A stretch of 64,000 nt of DNA. Source: Nageia nagi. Taxonomy: Eukaryota > Pinophyta. The stretch is from contig JBITNC010000001.1 of the NCBI GenBank assembly GCA_050084985.1, positions 198,772,001 through 198,836,000 on the forward strand, read 5' to 3'. Positions 35,771 through 47,639 of the stretch are shown piece after piece. Under the pieces are notes generated by a model. The model did not search any database. It was not told the origin of the DNA and saw only the letters and a program-made list of their open reading frames with translations. The translations under genes were made by a program, and so were the position numbers. Numbering within the stretch: the stretch's first letter is position 1; every line of letters starts with the position of its first letter.

Positions 35771-37000
35771 ATCTCCTTTTTTAACAACTTATTGAAAGGT
35801 TTATAATTATCATATAATTGCAAGAGAAAATGTCTTATAGCTTGCATCTTACCTTGTAATTTATTTATATTTGAAGGGGAAGGCATATTCACTACTGCAT
35901 TTATCTTATTAGGATCTACTTCAATTCCTTGCATGGAAATAATAAAACCTAATATTTTTACAGAGGTGATCCCAAAAACACATTTCTTAGGATTTAATAA
36001 AATATTATGCTCCAATAATTTATCAAATATCTTGATAAGGAATTTTGGATGGTCCTGCCAAATTTTAGACTTAGCTAATACATCATCCATATAATCTTTT
36101 ATGTTATCATGCATATAATTATGAAAAATGTATGTCATTTTCCATTGGTAAGTAGCTCCCATATTATTTAGGCCAAAGGGCATTACCTTATAACAAGACA
36201 TTCCCCAAGGCATTATGAAAGCTATTTTTTATTGATCTTCAGGTGCCACTCTTATTTGGTTGTACCTTGAAAATCCATCCATGAGAGATATCATTTCATG
36301 TCCAACAGTAGAGCAAACCAAATTATTTATGTTTGATAGTTAAAAATCATCCTTAGGGAAATCTTTATTTAATCAAATATTATACTCCAATAATCTACCA
36401 AATATCTTGATAAGGATCTTTGGATGGTCTTAATGAATTTTGGACATAGCTAATACATCATCCACATAATATTTTATGATATAATGCATGTAATCATGAA
36501 AAATGTATGTTATTTCCCATTGGTAAGTAGCTCCCACATTCTTTAGGCCAAAGGACATTACCTTATAACAAAACATTTCCCAAAGCATTATGAAAGTTAT
36601 TTTATTGATCTTCATGTGCTACTCTTATTTGGTTTTACCTTGAAAATCTATCCATGAGAGATAGCATTTCATGTCTAGCAGTAGAGTCAATCAAATTATC
36701 TATGTTTGGTAGTGAAAAATCATCTTTAAGGAAAGCTATATTTAAATCTCTAAAATCCATGCATATGCAAATATTTCCATTGGATTTTTTAATTAGTACC
36801 ATGTTGGAAATCCAATTAGAATAATCAATGGGATGGATGAACTTGGCTTCTAAATTTTTTTATAATTCTTATTTTACCATTAATGCTATTTTTGAATGTA
36901 TCTTACATAATTTATGTTTAATTGATTTAGTATCTTCTTTAATACTTAGGTTATGCACCACCAAATTGGGATCCAATCCTTTTCAGTTAGTGATTTTCCT
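35758..37000 (-). pseudogene. Element D: reverse transcriptase with internal tandem duplication
   Basis: The catalytic half is present twice. The downstream copy (open 36213-35758) reads C-Y-K-V-M-P-F-G-L-N-N-M-G-A-T-Y-Q then K-D-Y-M-D-D-V-L-A-K-S (Y-V-D-D with Val to Met), L-N-P-K-K-C-V-F-G and G-I-E-V-D-P-N-K. The upstream copy (open 36615-36430) reads C-Y-K-V-M-S-F-G-L-K-N-V-G-A-T-Y-Q and Y-Y-V-D-D-V-L-A-M-S. Between and before them are L-S-W-I-D-F-like and W-I-L-E-I segments. The 5' fingers part (37000-36740) is decayed. Such an RT with two palm segments could not fold normally, so the duplication is damage or a post-insertion event. Confidence 0.85.
35998..36745. repeat. 375-bp tandem duplication inside RT of element D
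   Basis: Anchor pairs: AATATTATGCTCC at 36001 and its match at 36376; GGTAAGTAGCTCCCA at 36147 and 36522; CCTTGAAAATC at 36265 and 36638. The first two give exactly 375 bases (125 codons), the third 373, owing to a small indel. The copies have since diverged at many positions. Confidence 0.9.
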
Positions 37001-38160
37001 AGTTGGATAATTTTAGGATTGTTTGGATCATTACTTAAGTAAACTTTGATGGCTTCTTAAATTAGCATGTGGTACCCCTCTTCCAACTAATTTGGTATCA
37101 AAATCTATTTTTTATCATTTACGTTGTATTCTTCCTCTTTACCTAAAATTTGGTCCTCCAAAATTGTATTTATGGTAAATTCCAAGGTTTGTAATATAAT
37201 ATCTATATCTTTTAAGTCTTGTATTGTAGGTTATTTAGAAATTAGTGTGAAGTATGTAGTATCCTCATCTACCATGAAGTATGATGAGGAGCTACTTGAA
37301 CTTATTGAGCTCAATGATTTAAACTCATCATTTCCAAACTAGTAAAAAGATACTTTTTTGGAAACCTCATCAAATGTTTCTTCAATATCTACCATTTTAA
37401 TTGATATAACATTTGAAAATAATCTTTCTAAAGATAACATTTTATGTTCTAGATTATCTTGGTTTAGTATTTCTTTATAATTTTCATATTCAAATTTTTC
37501 TAGTTCTAGCTCAACTATTTTACAGCTAGATTTTTTTCCCATTCTTAATTTTGTATCCTAATCTTGTTTTATTAGTTGGTAATTTATAATAGATATCAAT
37601 TGTATGTCTATGTCCTCATTCATATCAACCTAAATCTTGTATCTTCTATTGACATTTATCAAAATATCTTTGGATAAACGATCTCACATAAGGTGATAGA
37701 TATTCTAATGAATTACAAAAAATACCTTCATGTGGTTGAGGTAAATAAATGAGAGCTGGTTCTATAGGACTTGTATAAACAAAGAAAGTTTGATTAGGAA
37801 ATTTTCCTAATGACACCAATTTCCCCACTACACTAGGAGATTCTTTTGGTCTTACTATTTCTTCAGCAAAGGGAATACTAAAAATAACATCATCAATTCC
37901 AAATTTCTCTATACCATAATCTAGTAGTTTTATTGTTATTGGGTAGATGTTTAATGACTTATCCTTTTCTTTAAAATCATAACCTTTTACTAATGTATCC
38001 ATGAGAGATGGAATTTTTGATGAGGAATATTTTCTTAATTCATCCAATTTTTGTGCTCTTTCCTCCTAGGTGCATTTTTCTTATGGTGTGGGTTCTATCT
38101 TTGGTGGTGAATCATTACTAATTTTTGGTTTATTTTTGGATAATTCTTGATTAATAGCAT
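37001..38160 (-). pseudogene. Element D: protease-RT linker
   Basis: Two open blocks. One (38047-37646) contains L-V-K-G-Y-D-F-K-E-K-D-K-S-L-N followed by L-L-D-Y-G-I-E-K-F-G-I, a weak G-patch-like arrangement at the same place as in element A. It also has a Pro-rich P-A-L-I-Y-L-P-Q-P-H segment. The other (37542-37339) is Glu-rich. The segment near 37330-37100 includes a poly-Ser run (S-L-S-S-I-S-S-S-S-S-S). No catalytic domain is expected here. Confidence 0.55.
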
Positions 38161-38900
38161 GTTCTTATCTTAAAGTGTTCAACAAATAATTATTCTCACC
38201 CACCCCAACAATCAATGGTCTTTCTGGTGGTATTGGTGTTGTAAAATAATGAGTAGAGGGTAAAGCTACTTCTTTTGATAAATGTGTACTATTACAATGT
38301 GAATATGGGTTTTTATCTCCAAACACACAATGTACTACACCCTTGTGAATATATTTAAAATAATTATGATATGTCAATGTGATGTATTGCATGCCTCTAA
38401 TCCAAGGCCTCCTTAAAATGATGTTATATTATGTGATGTCTCCTTCAATTACTTGTAATACCGTTTGCACTATTTTAGATGCATATAAGCAATAAAATTG
38501 ATCCCATTATTGAACATAAAGCATCATTACATACTTTTAGCTATAAGGTTAGTGCACAAATATGTGAAAAGGGAAGATTCAAATTATTATATGCAATTAT
38601 TGAAATAATGTTTATCACTTAACCTTCATCAATTAATATTCTCTTAAAAGCTTTTCCATCTACCTTAGCTATGATATGCAAAGGTGGATACTGACCATAT
38701 ACCTCATTTGAATGTTTAAATTCATAATCATAGAAAATAATATTAGGTTTTTGACTTATTTTAATATTTCTTACAAAAGATACAAAGCTTTTAGGATCAT
38801 TTATATCCAACTCAATTGTTTGTAATAATTGGTTCATTGCATCTCTATGGTTTGTAGATTGTTTTAATAATTCAAATAGAGATAATTTCACTTGCTAATT
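38161..38900 (-). pseudogene. Element D: gag end and retropepsin
   Basis: Open block 38891-38619 begins S-L-F-E-L-L-K-Q-S-T-N-H-R-D-A-M, the conserved pre-protease helix of Tat elements. It runs to Y-P-P-L-H-I-I-A-K-V-D-G-K-A-F-K-R-I-L-I-D-E-G, where the active-site Asp is kept but the next residues are altered and a stop follows. The protease end is I-T-Y-N-I-I-L-R-R-P-W-I-R-G-M-Q-Y-I (38430-38390), with Arg for the Gly of L-G-R-P. Confidence 0.75.
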
Positions 38901-41436
38901 TTTTAATTATTTATGTAGAGCTCCTTTTAATGAGACCTTGAGAGGTTGAGGTCTAGCTATCTTGGGTTATACAACAACCTTATTTGGTTGATTATTTGGA
39001 ATAACATTCTATCATCCTTGTACCTTTTGATCTCTTTTAGTAATATTTACCATTCTTATGAATGTTGAGTTGTCATAACTCCAATTGTGTGTTATTTGAT
39101 TCTCATGTGGATGTAATGAAACATTATTAGCATGATGTTGAGGAAAGGGGTTTTGATAAATTCCCAAATTTTGATTAGGGATAGCTAGAGGATACTAAAC
39201 TTCTAATTTTAGTTGATTAATTAGATTTTGAATCTTATGTTGTAAATTTCTCCATCTATTTGTATCATGACCCTTTTGGTGATGGAAATGATAAAACTCA
39301 TTTTCATTATACCATTTGTTGTTTTAGCATTAGGATATTCAGATCTTATATCTAGTGAAGTAATTACTTGAAGATCAAAAATTTTCTTCAAAATATCATA
39401 AAGATATTTTGATAAAGGTGTGAATTTTCTTTATGGTTTAGAATCCTTGTCCTCATTTTATGGAGGATTCAGTTCGACCTCTTTAGTGATAGAAAATTTA
39501 TTATCTAGTGATGGTTTACTTGTTTGTTCTATTTGATTTTTGTTCTTAACATAAGGTTCTTTTTTCTTACTTTTTATCTCACCATATTGAATCTTAACCT
39601 TTTTGATTATGATCACTTGAGAGATAGCTTCTTCAAAGGTCTTATGTTGTTGAATTAATAAGATACTAGTAATGGATGTTAAACAACTTTGACTAAACAT
39701 TGTAATCAACTCTTCTTAAGGTAGATTATAAGGCATGCTTGTCAATATTACCCTCCATCTTGATATGAAATTAGTAACTAATTCATCTTGGAATTGTTGT
39801 ATTCTTGTAATATCAGTAATGGAGGTTTTATATTTAATATTGATTCTAAAATATTACAAAAACAAATTTGCCAATTGAGTATATGAATGAATACTATATT
39901 TTGTTAAGTTATTGTACCAATTTATTTCTTATCCAACAAGTGTCATGGTAAATATACATAGCATTAATGCATCATTATTAGCAATAAAATAAGTTAAATA
40001 CTTAAACCATATAATATGTTCTTAAGGATCTTCCTTTCCATTAAATGATTTTGATTTTTGGAATCTCAAATTTGAAAGGAATCTCCTTCTTAGGAATATT
40101 TAGATGAAAAGGTTTGTTGCAAATTGTTTCATATGATATATTTTTTTTACTTTGCAAATGTAACTCTTTTTCAATTTCTATCAATCTTTTACAAATATCA
40201 TCTTTTCCTTTTGGTTAATTTTGATACATGGGATATTCACCACTTTTATGATCCACTCTTTCTTCATACCTCAGGAATGATTCATATCTTTATTTAAAAG
40301 GTGTATGGGCATCATAGTAAGCCCCATAATATGGTGGAGGTTGGTTTGGTGGTATTTGAGATATTTGTTGTTGTGATTATTATTGAGGTAGTGGTGATCT
40401 AGGGGATAGTGTAATTATCCTTTATTTCTAGGTGGGGGTAAGTGATACCTTTGAAGCTCATTGTGTTGATTTCTAAGTGAATCTTATTTTCTCTTACCTA
40501 GATAAGGATCTTGATATTTATACACTCAATGACCTTATAGTGATAGATATCATATTATTTTATTAGGTACAAACTGGATTTGGATATTTTCTTTACTAGG
40601 TTGCATTATTAGTGGTTTATTTTGGTGTACATTACACATGGGTTGTGCTTGCAACTATGGTTGTTGGGTAAATCCCATGGGTTTCATTTATTGTTGTACA
40701 CCTATTTTATATGGAATCATTTTTTTTTTTGGTTGGTATTATATATTTTCTTGGGGAGGATTCTCTTTTCTATGTGCATAGGGGGTATTCCTTACAACCT
40801 AAACCTTGTAAGGTCATGATTATCTCTTACCTCATGCCTTGTCTAGGTGTTTTATGACTTGACATAGGAGTTGATGTATTTGATTTTAAAACATAATAAG
40901 GATTATTATAAATTCTAGAATGATCTCTCAATTATGGCTTAGTATTAGTTGTATATGTGGATATTTAATCATCAAATTCTCTTGTTTGCCTAGATATGGT
41001 GGAGGGAGTATAATCATCCCTTCTTAGATATGACATGATCATACTTAGGTATAAAAGGACATGTGACATGATTATAATTAGGTATAAAAGGACCTTTTTG
41101 AATAATGTATTAGCTAAATGAGTTTGTGAATGAGGTATGTTTCTTAATACAATCTCTTCCACACCATCAATTAGTTGTGTGTATTTCACTAAATATTCTA
41201 GATCCAAAGGAATACTATGGGCATGAGAAGAATGAGGGATTCTTAATTTTGTTAGATGTTGTATAACTATATCTAGGTCATGATCAATTGGATTTAAGTA
41301 ATCAGGATTTGTTTGTTGAGGAGTTTCTCTTCTCGAAATACTCCTACTATACCTATGACTCTCTTGTCCTTATAAATAGTTTTCATTGTATGGCTCTTGC
41401 TCTTGATGAGCTCTTTGAGAATGAATGTTAACCATA
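38901..41436 (-). pseudogene. Element D: gag
   Basis: A likely start M-V-N-I-H-S-Q-R-A-H-Q at 41436 leads to an open block 41207-40965. The capsid core is at about 40130-39720: F-N-G-K-E-D-P then A-L-M-L-C-I-F-T-M-T-L-V-G and I-N-W-Y-N-N-L, the Retrotransposon_gag pattern. The open block 39709-39458 includes the end of the capsid and a Lys/Glu-rich linker. The zinc knuckle near 39310-39255 reads F-Y-H-F-H-H-Q-K-G-H-D-T-N-R-W, with both Cys positions replaced (Tyr and Trp) while the two His remain. The distance to protease is normal for Tat. Confidence 0.75.
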
Positions 41437-42457
41437 TTCTTTTGGTTTTTTGTTTTTACCAAACTATAAAAATAAAGAAAACATTGAACATAGCAAGTCT
41501 ATTTTTTATCTTTTGAATTTATGTTTGCTAGAAAACTATTAAATGTATAAACAACCTACATGCATACTTACCTTTTCGTTGTGGTTATTTTTTTCTAGCT
41601 TTTTTGCATATTAAATTAATATTTTTAATATGAGCATTATGAATTTTATATTTTAATATTCTTAATATTTCTAAATTATTTTATCTAATCAAGTGTTTAA
41701 ACAAGGTAAGTTGGTAATCCTACTAAGCTATATATGACTAAGTAATGACTTGGTACTTAAAGTGGTACCCTTAGTGCAATGGGGTTTAAGAAATACCATT
41801 GAGAACTACCTCAATGATTAAATCCAAGTATATATCCCTTTTTTTATAGTCATTCAATGAAAAGTAATTTTATCGATGGGAACACAAGAAAACAAGAATC
41901 AATTTTTGGTAATGAATTTGAGATCATTGATGTTCATTTTAATAGGTTTCATGATCATGTATTTAATCAAAATTAAGTACTTATGGATGTAAGTTCTAAC
42001 CCTACTACTTATACATGTCCATTAATTAAACTTTTTTAATGTGATTCAAAAAATATTTTAATTAGTGTGCAAGTTGATCCAAAATAACCCACAAGATCCA
42101 TTACCTTTTAAAAAATTTCATTAACCAAAAGAAATATTTAGATGTAGTTCGTTACCTCTTATTACAAGTCATAATCTCCTTGGATTGCCTTTCGGCATGG
42201 TAAGGGAAGATAGGTAAGAAGCCATTAATGTGAGTAAATTTCTTTTAACATAGGTTAATTTCCTCTCATTATGAGTCATAATTCTTTGAACACCTTTCAA
42301 CATGATAATTTAGACAAGTAAGAGTATTGATGCATAAAAAGTAACAACTAGATTCATTAACTAATTTAATGTAGCCTAATCTACCTTAAACTTGATTAAT
42401 TCACCTTAAGTTCATTTTGATCTTAATGATAATTAATTACCCCTTCCAAGTGTGGAA
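41437..42457. other. Probable 5' LTR region of element D abutting element C
   Basis: No coding sequence is seen between the gag start of D and the point where the integrase of C breaks off, which fits a 5' LTR of D inserted into C. Edges were not resolved. Two diverged ~55-base copies, at 42147-42205 (GTCATAATCTCCTTGGATTG) and 42248-42312 (GTCATAATTCTTTGAACACC), lie inside. Confidence 0.4.
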
Positions 42458-43140
42458 TTAACTTAATGTAGATTCAATTACCAAATTTATAATGAAATGT
42501 AAATATGTTTCCAAACATTTGTTGATAATTTTAGTTAAACCATAAGTTTGTAGGTGATATGCTGAACTCATGTTTAGTTGGGTACCTTGCAGCTTGAAAA
42601 GCTCTTGCCAAAAATGGCTTGTAAAATTGGGATCACGATCATTGATAATTTTATTTAGTATGCTATGTAGTTTAAAAATTATATCCATGAATAATTATGC
42701 CATTATCACTACCTTGTAGGGATGAGCCAATGAACCAAAATGAGCATATTTGGATAATCGATCAACCACCACTAGAATAACTAATTTACCATTGGATTTA
42801 GATAGGCCTTCAATGAAATCCATTGAGATATCAGTCCATGTATGATTAGGTATAAGAAGAGGTTGAAGGAGTCCCAAAGTACCCACTATCTCACCCTTTT
42901 ATCATTGACACACATCACAAGCTACCACAAACTGCTTAATATCCCATTTCATACCTATCCAATAGAATGACCATGCCACTCGCTTATAAGTTTTCAAAAA
43001 TCCAACATGTCCTAATGTAGATGTGGAATGCAATTCGATAAGTATTTCTAATTTACATTTTGAAGGAGATGATAATAAAATTTGACCTTGGAATATCAAA
43101 ATACCATCATGCCATGTGTGGTGTGGTTTACTCATGGGGT
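42458..43140 (-). pseudogene. Element C: chromovirus-like integrase, truncated at its C-terminal side
   Basis: Zinc domain in 43135-42902: E-L-H-S-T-S-T-L-G-H-V-G-F-L-K-T-Y and C-D-V-C-Q, the H2C2 motif (H-x4-7-H and C-x2-C) intact. Core in 42886-42695: [10 protein letters not shown] (first Asp kept) and [12 protein letters not shown]. Then 42688-42458: I-I-N-D-R-D-P-N-F-T-S-H-F-W (second Asp kept) and G-L-T-K-I-I-N-K-C-L-E, where the catalytic Glu is Lys. Similarity stops after C-L-E-T-Y-L at about 42485. The C-terminal and any chromodomain are absent, so the truncation borders the D insertion. Confidence 0.85.
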
Positions 43141-43545
43141 CTTGAGTGATTTATTTTAATAATTCTTGGATGGATCTATCCTCTTCCCACTAATGTTTAA
43201 ATTTATTCAACCATTAAGGAATAGGAGACAAAAGAGCTTGCAGTGCTACTTGATCTTCAAATTTTCTAGATAGAGCATCAGCAACCACATTCTCTTTACC
43301 TTTATGGTATACTATCTCATAATTGTACCTTAGTAGTTTGGTCACCCATTTTTGTTGCTTAGATGTAGAAATACATTATTCCATAAAAAATTTCAAATTT
43401 TGATGATCCATGAGGATGATGAAATAGCAACCAATGAGATATGGTCTCCAACATTGAACTACATGAATGATGCCAAGCATTTCTTTTTCATAGGTGGATT
43501 TACCCAAATTTTTACTAAAGAGTTCTCTTATACCCCCAAAGGAAT
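43141..43545 (-). pseudogene. Element C: RNase H C-terminal part
   Basis: Reads F-S-K-N-L-G-K-S-T-Y-E-K-E-M-L-G-I then Q-C-W-R-P-Y-L-I-G, K-F-F-M-E, K-Q-Q-K-W-V-T-K-L-L-R-Y-N-Y-E-I-V-Y-H-K-G-K (across 43520-43290) and N-V-V-A-D-A-L-S-R-K. These are the second half of a gypsy RNase H, ending in the usual D-A-L-S-R. The first half and all of RT are missing: this block begins directly after protease. Confidence 0.85.
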
Positions 43546-43922
43546 ACTATATCACATCCCCCATGTGGTAAAGTGTACATGTCACTTTTCAAAGTATGGT
43601 GGTCCATGTTTAGTTTGACATTTTGACATGTGCCTTTACATGCTATTTTTCCTCCAACCTTAAAATTATTTGTAGGGTGGATGTAATAATCATTAACCTT
43701 AGCCACCCATGGATCAATGAAATTATGAGTACTTCCCAAATCCAACAATATTATGAGAGGGTGTTTTTTTAAAAAACCTTTGACCTTCATAGTTTGAGGG
43801 TTAGTAATTCCTGCTAATGCACTATAAGAGATAATCAGGGCCTCCTCATTTGGAATTTCCTCTGTAGCCTCTTTGAGTGCACTCTCATATTCCTCCTCAC
43901 TAGAAATATTAGCATCAAGCAA
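43546..43922 (-). pseudogene. Element C: retropepsin, joined to RNase H by deletion of RT
   Basis: Open 43922-43515: A-L-I-I-S-Y-S-A-L-A-G, M-K-V-K-G-F-L-K-K-H-P-L-I-I-L-L-D-L-G-S-T-H-N-F-I-D (active site D-x-G-S present), then C-Q-N-V-K-L-N-M and L-P-H-G-G-C-D-I-V-F. The next expected residues of the G-V-Q-W-L type are absent; instead RNase H sequence starts within a few codons, near 43540. The junction is clean, with no filler seen. Confidence 0.85.
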
Positions 43923-44300
43923 ATATAACTTTTTTTGAGTACAAAGATGACCATGAATAAATTTCTCAACATAATTATAGCATAAACCCTACTTTTAATG
44001 CTCTTCCATTTCCTCTCACATCAACTTCTTAGTTTGCATTATGCAATTCGATAGTGGGGCACTTATGTTATTAGAGGAATGGAAAATATTATGTGTTTCT
44101 ATGAATGGGGGTCTTACATTTTGTCGATAAGCATTGGCTTTATCTTCAATGAGCTTTGCCAAAGCAATAGCATCCATCATAGTTTTTATGTTTATGGGTC
44201 TATATGCTTTTGTTAACAACTATTGAAATGGTATATATTTTTAGTTATTTAGCTCTGAAGATTTTGCTACCTTTGGACTATTATTTTTGGCAAATCTCAA
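43923..44300 (-). pseudogene. Element C: gag C-terminal part with zinc knuckle
   Basis: Open 44219-44016 reads L-T-K-A-Y-R-P-I-N-I-K-T-M-M-D-A-I-A-L-A-K-L (the helix before the nucleocapsid). Then comes L-C-Y-N-Y-V-E-K-F-I-H-G-H-L-C, the chromovirus-type C-x2-C-x3-F-x2-G-H-x-C knuckle with the second Cys replaced by Tyr. The capsid N-terminal half is not recognisable to the right (44300-44780), where too little room is left for a full gag. Confidence 0.7.
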
Positions 44301-44780
44301 AAATTGCATGTCATACATTTGGCCTCTCGAATCAAGCTTTTTTTGTGTGAAGAAATGATTCTAAGGTAAGGATTATCTACTCTGTAGGCTTGTCTAAACA
44401 CCTCTCCTATCCAAGTTTTGTAAGGAAAGAGGCTACAGAGATGGCTTCTATGACAAGTAACTTTGTAGTAGCACTTGCTGGTGCACTACATTTTACAAAT
44501 GATTAACACATCTTCCTACCTAATTTCCATTTATAGCCTAGATAGCATTTGATATACCTTTTAGTACGTGGAGTCCAATTTAATGTAGGGTTTTGTTTGA
44601 GGTGTAAGTATTAGTGTAGTGTTTTTTGCATCTCACTTCACACATAGCTTTATGGGCAAGTTTGCTTAGCTAAAAATGATAGATCCTCTTAGATATTTTA
44701 AAACTCCTAGTATAGGGTTTCTAGTTTAGACCTCTAAGAATTTTATTTTATTTTCCTATAGTAAAATGGCCCTAGAAAGA

Positions 44781-44792
44781 TCTCTGATACTA
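44781..44792 (-). other. Element C: primer binding site, initiator tRNA-Met type
   Basis: The minus strand reads TAGTATCAGAGA, two changes from TGGTATCAGAGC, placed two bases after a CA that would end the 5' LTR. Confidence 0.6.
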
Positions 44793-44794
44793 GA

Positions 44795-45300
44795 TGTTAT
44801 GATGCTATAATTATGAAAGAGAAATATTACAAAAATGTAATGAATATTGATTTGAAATAGGAAAATGACAACTAATCTAGTGAAAATAATAAAGCATGTG
44901 CTAGTAAATAAAATATAAAATAGCAATAATAACAAATAAGGATAGGAGTTTATTGAATAGTAATAGAATCATAGGCCACTTCAAGGGGGCTACCTCCTTA
45001 CAAATCCAAAAGTGAAAATAATGTTCAAGATGCCTTTTTATACACACTTCTACCTATTTATAATATACTAACCCTAACCCTAATAGTAATGCAAGATCAG
45101 GCCACACCCTTACAATCATAATATTATGGTTTACAATATAGGTTGACAATTTAATAACTAATAATAACACTAAAATGTTAGGATGTGGGATCCTAATGGA
45201 AAATAATCTATAAGGATTAGCCATCTAAAAAATGAAGGATCACCTAGATTGCTCACATTTGCTTCTTCATAACCTCAAGAGGCTTTTGAGATGATAGTTT
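44795..45300 (-). repeat. Element C: 5' LTR (right edge approximate)
   Basis: Plus-strand start TGTTATGATGC at 44795. Minus-strand TATA-like boxes TATAAATAGG and TATAAAAAGG lie at about 45035-45065, with a short CTAACCCTAACCCTAAT run just beyond. The outer end is not fixed because no partner LTR is in view. Confidence 0.45.
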
Positions 45301-47639
45301 TGAAAACACAAAGTAGGGGATTCATCATTGAGCTTTGCATGAATTTTCAAATACATCATCCATAAAGATATTAATAACTATGGTATCCATAATCATTTCA
45401 AATGCTTTGTGTTGGGTCTTCAAACCTTCTATCCTATGGATGGTACACACTAATAATGAATACATAGTTGATTTTGTCCCCTTTCAATGTCTATTTTGTG
45501 TATGTTTTGCTAGTGTTATTCCTATAGAATGGGAAAGAAAGGTTTGACTACTATCATTTCTTGAGAGAGTTTAGATAGTAATTAGTACAAAATCTATCTT
45601 ATTATGTAATAGGAATCTATGCCTTTTAGAGAAAATGTATTTTTCTTCATCCTCAAATCCACATGAAGGCTTGAAGGAATACTGGTAATGGTTGTAGAAT
45701 TTGATTAGGCAATTGAGTTGCCCCTGACTTTAAAAATTACTATGACTAGAACGTGCTAGGAAATGTCATCAATAATCTAATCTAAGCCTTCATAGTATTC
45801 TAGAGAATATGATACATCTACCTATGCGTAAGCCCTATAATAGTGTATTATAAGATGCTTCCTCATATCCTAAGAACATCTTCAAGTGGCTAATGTTGGG
45901 TAAGTCTACCTTTTTGCTTACACTTTTAAAAACACAATGATTAACTAATGGGTAAGCACCTTGAATTAATCAATGTAAATTTACTTTTTATGCTATAATA
46001 AGTGTAGTTCTCTTCTCACATAAGACCTTAAAGTTGTTCCTCCAAGACTCTTAAGTGGAATTCTTGCCTATCGCTAACATAATGGGCACAAATTCTCCAA
46101 TGGTGTCATCCTCTATTATGATTACTCATGAGCTATATAGATTAAAATTAATAGTATTGTTTGTTAATTAAGTTAGAGGTTTGTTAATAAACATTGAACG
46201 AAGAAACATTAATAAACAAAATAAAAGAAAGTTTTTATGGATGAATTTTAAATAAATAAATATGGTTGATATTTATATTATTTGTATAGCTTTTATGTTG
46301 AATAATGTAAGGTAGGTTTCCAAAACTTATTAAAGTTTATAAGGATGCATTGAAATTAATTAATTCATTAATTATTAAGATCATATGATTGAGTTATATT
46401 GAGTTAGATAAATAAAATGGATCGTTGCATTAGCAAGGAAGGGAGGTAGTCCAATAGGGATCTAAAATTCTCCTAAGGTATAGTAAAGGAGTACATTGTA
46501 TATATCATGGTTAATAAGAAAATGGATATCCTAATCCTCCTCCCTCCTAGTACTTAATCCAACCATCAATTTCCAAGAGAATGATCGATGTTCAATGCTC
46601 ATTGTTCGAAGAATGATGGAGATGCTCAATGCTCATTGTTTGAAGATCAATGGATGTGTTTCCACAACAAGCCATAGAATGACTCACTAAGTAATAATGT
46701 TATACTTCATTTGTATTATGATATGATGATGATGATGAGTTACCAAATCATTAAATTGTATTAGCCTTATGATGTATTAATGTCTTGTAATAAGTTTATG
46801 GAAGTTATGTTATTATTGTAGATGTTGAAGTTATGAGGTATATTCTGACCCTTGTAATTGATTTCTTTTTTACTTAGAAATGCTTAATGAGGATTATTTT
46901 ATATTTATCTCTTGCTAGTATACTGAATGATAAATCAAGGGCAGATGAATTTGCTATCTCTTATTACATGTTAAATTTTATGTTTTGAAATAGGAGTAAG
47001 AATTAATACTTGTAGTCATAGGTGAATTACGTTATTAATCTTGATAAATCTAAAATTATCCCAATAACTTATAATTAACCCTTAACTATAGTTAAGGTTC
47101 CAAATGATAATTTATGAGCATTTAGGATATCTTACGGACCCTTAGAATCAAGTTGGATATTAGTGGGACCCCATGAGATAAATTGAATCATTTATAATTT
47201 TTTTTGGATGGATGCAAGAAATGCGATGAAGAAACTTCACCAATTAAACCTACCTTGCTAGGTGAAAAACAAAAGGAATATTCTTTACATGAGGACCACT
47301 TAGTGCTGCATTACTTTTGTTGCAATAGTGGCAAGATCCTTCCTCACAATTTGTTACTTTATGTATTTAAGAGATCTTTTAAAAGTGGATTTGTATATGC
47401 GATACAATGCATATGAGATAAAATAAGAAAATATGTTCCTTCCTACATAAGCCATAACTAAGAATTTTGAGTTACTCCTCATGAGTAAGTATGAATGGTG
47501 TTAAACCTTAGAACATGTTTTATACCCACTTCACTATTTGAAAATATTAGTATATGGTTAGTAGGGCATAGGTGGTTCTTTTGTCAACATATTTAAAAAT
47601 ATATTATACTAAACAACCACTTGAGGATATTATTTAATA
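45301..47639. other. Unassigned noncoding stretch
   Basis: No conserved domain on either strand. It contains a short direct repeat at about 46588-46650 (two copies of GATGYTCAATGCTCATTGTT with a short spacer). The 5' LTR of element E would be expected in the right part, but nothing matching the LTR at 50850 was seen. Open frames at 45335-45547 and 47204-47416 have no recognisable content. Confidence 0.4.

Noticed and set aside
45060-45085. CTAACCCTAACCCTAAT, telomere-like run
   Set aside because: Two and a half units only, next to an LTR promoter; too short for an interstitial telomere array.
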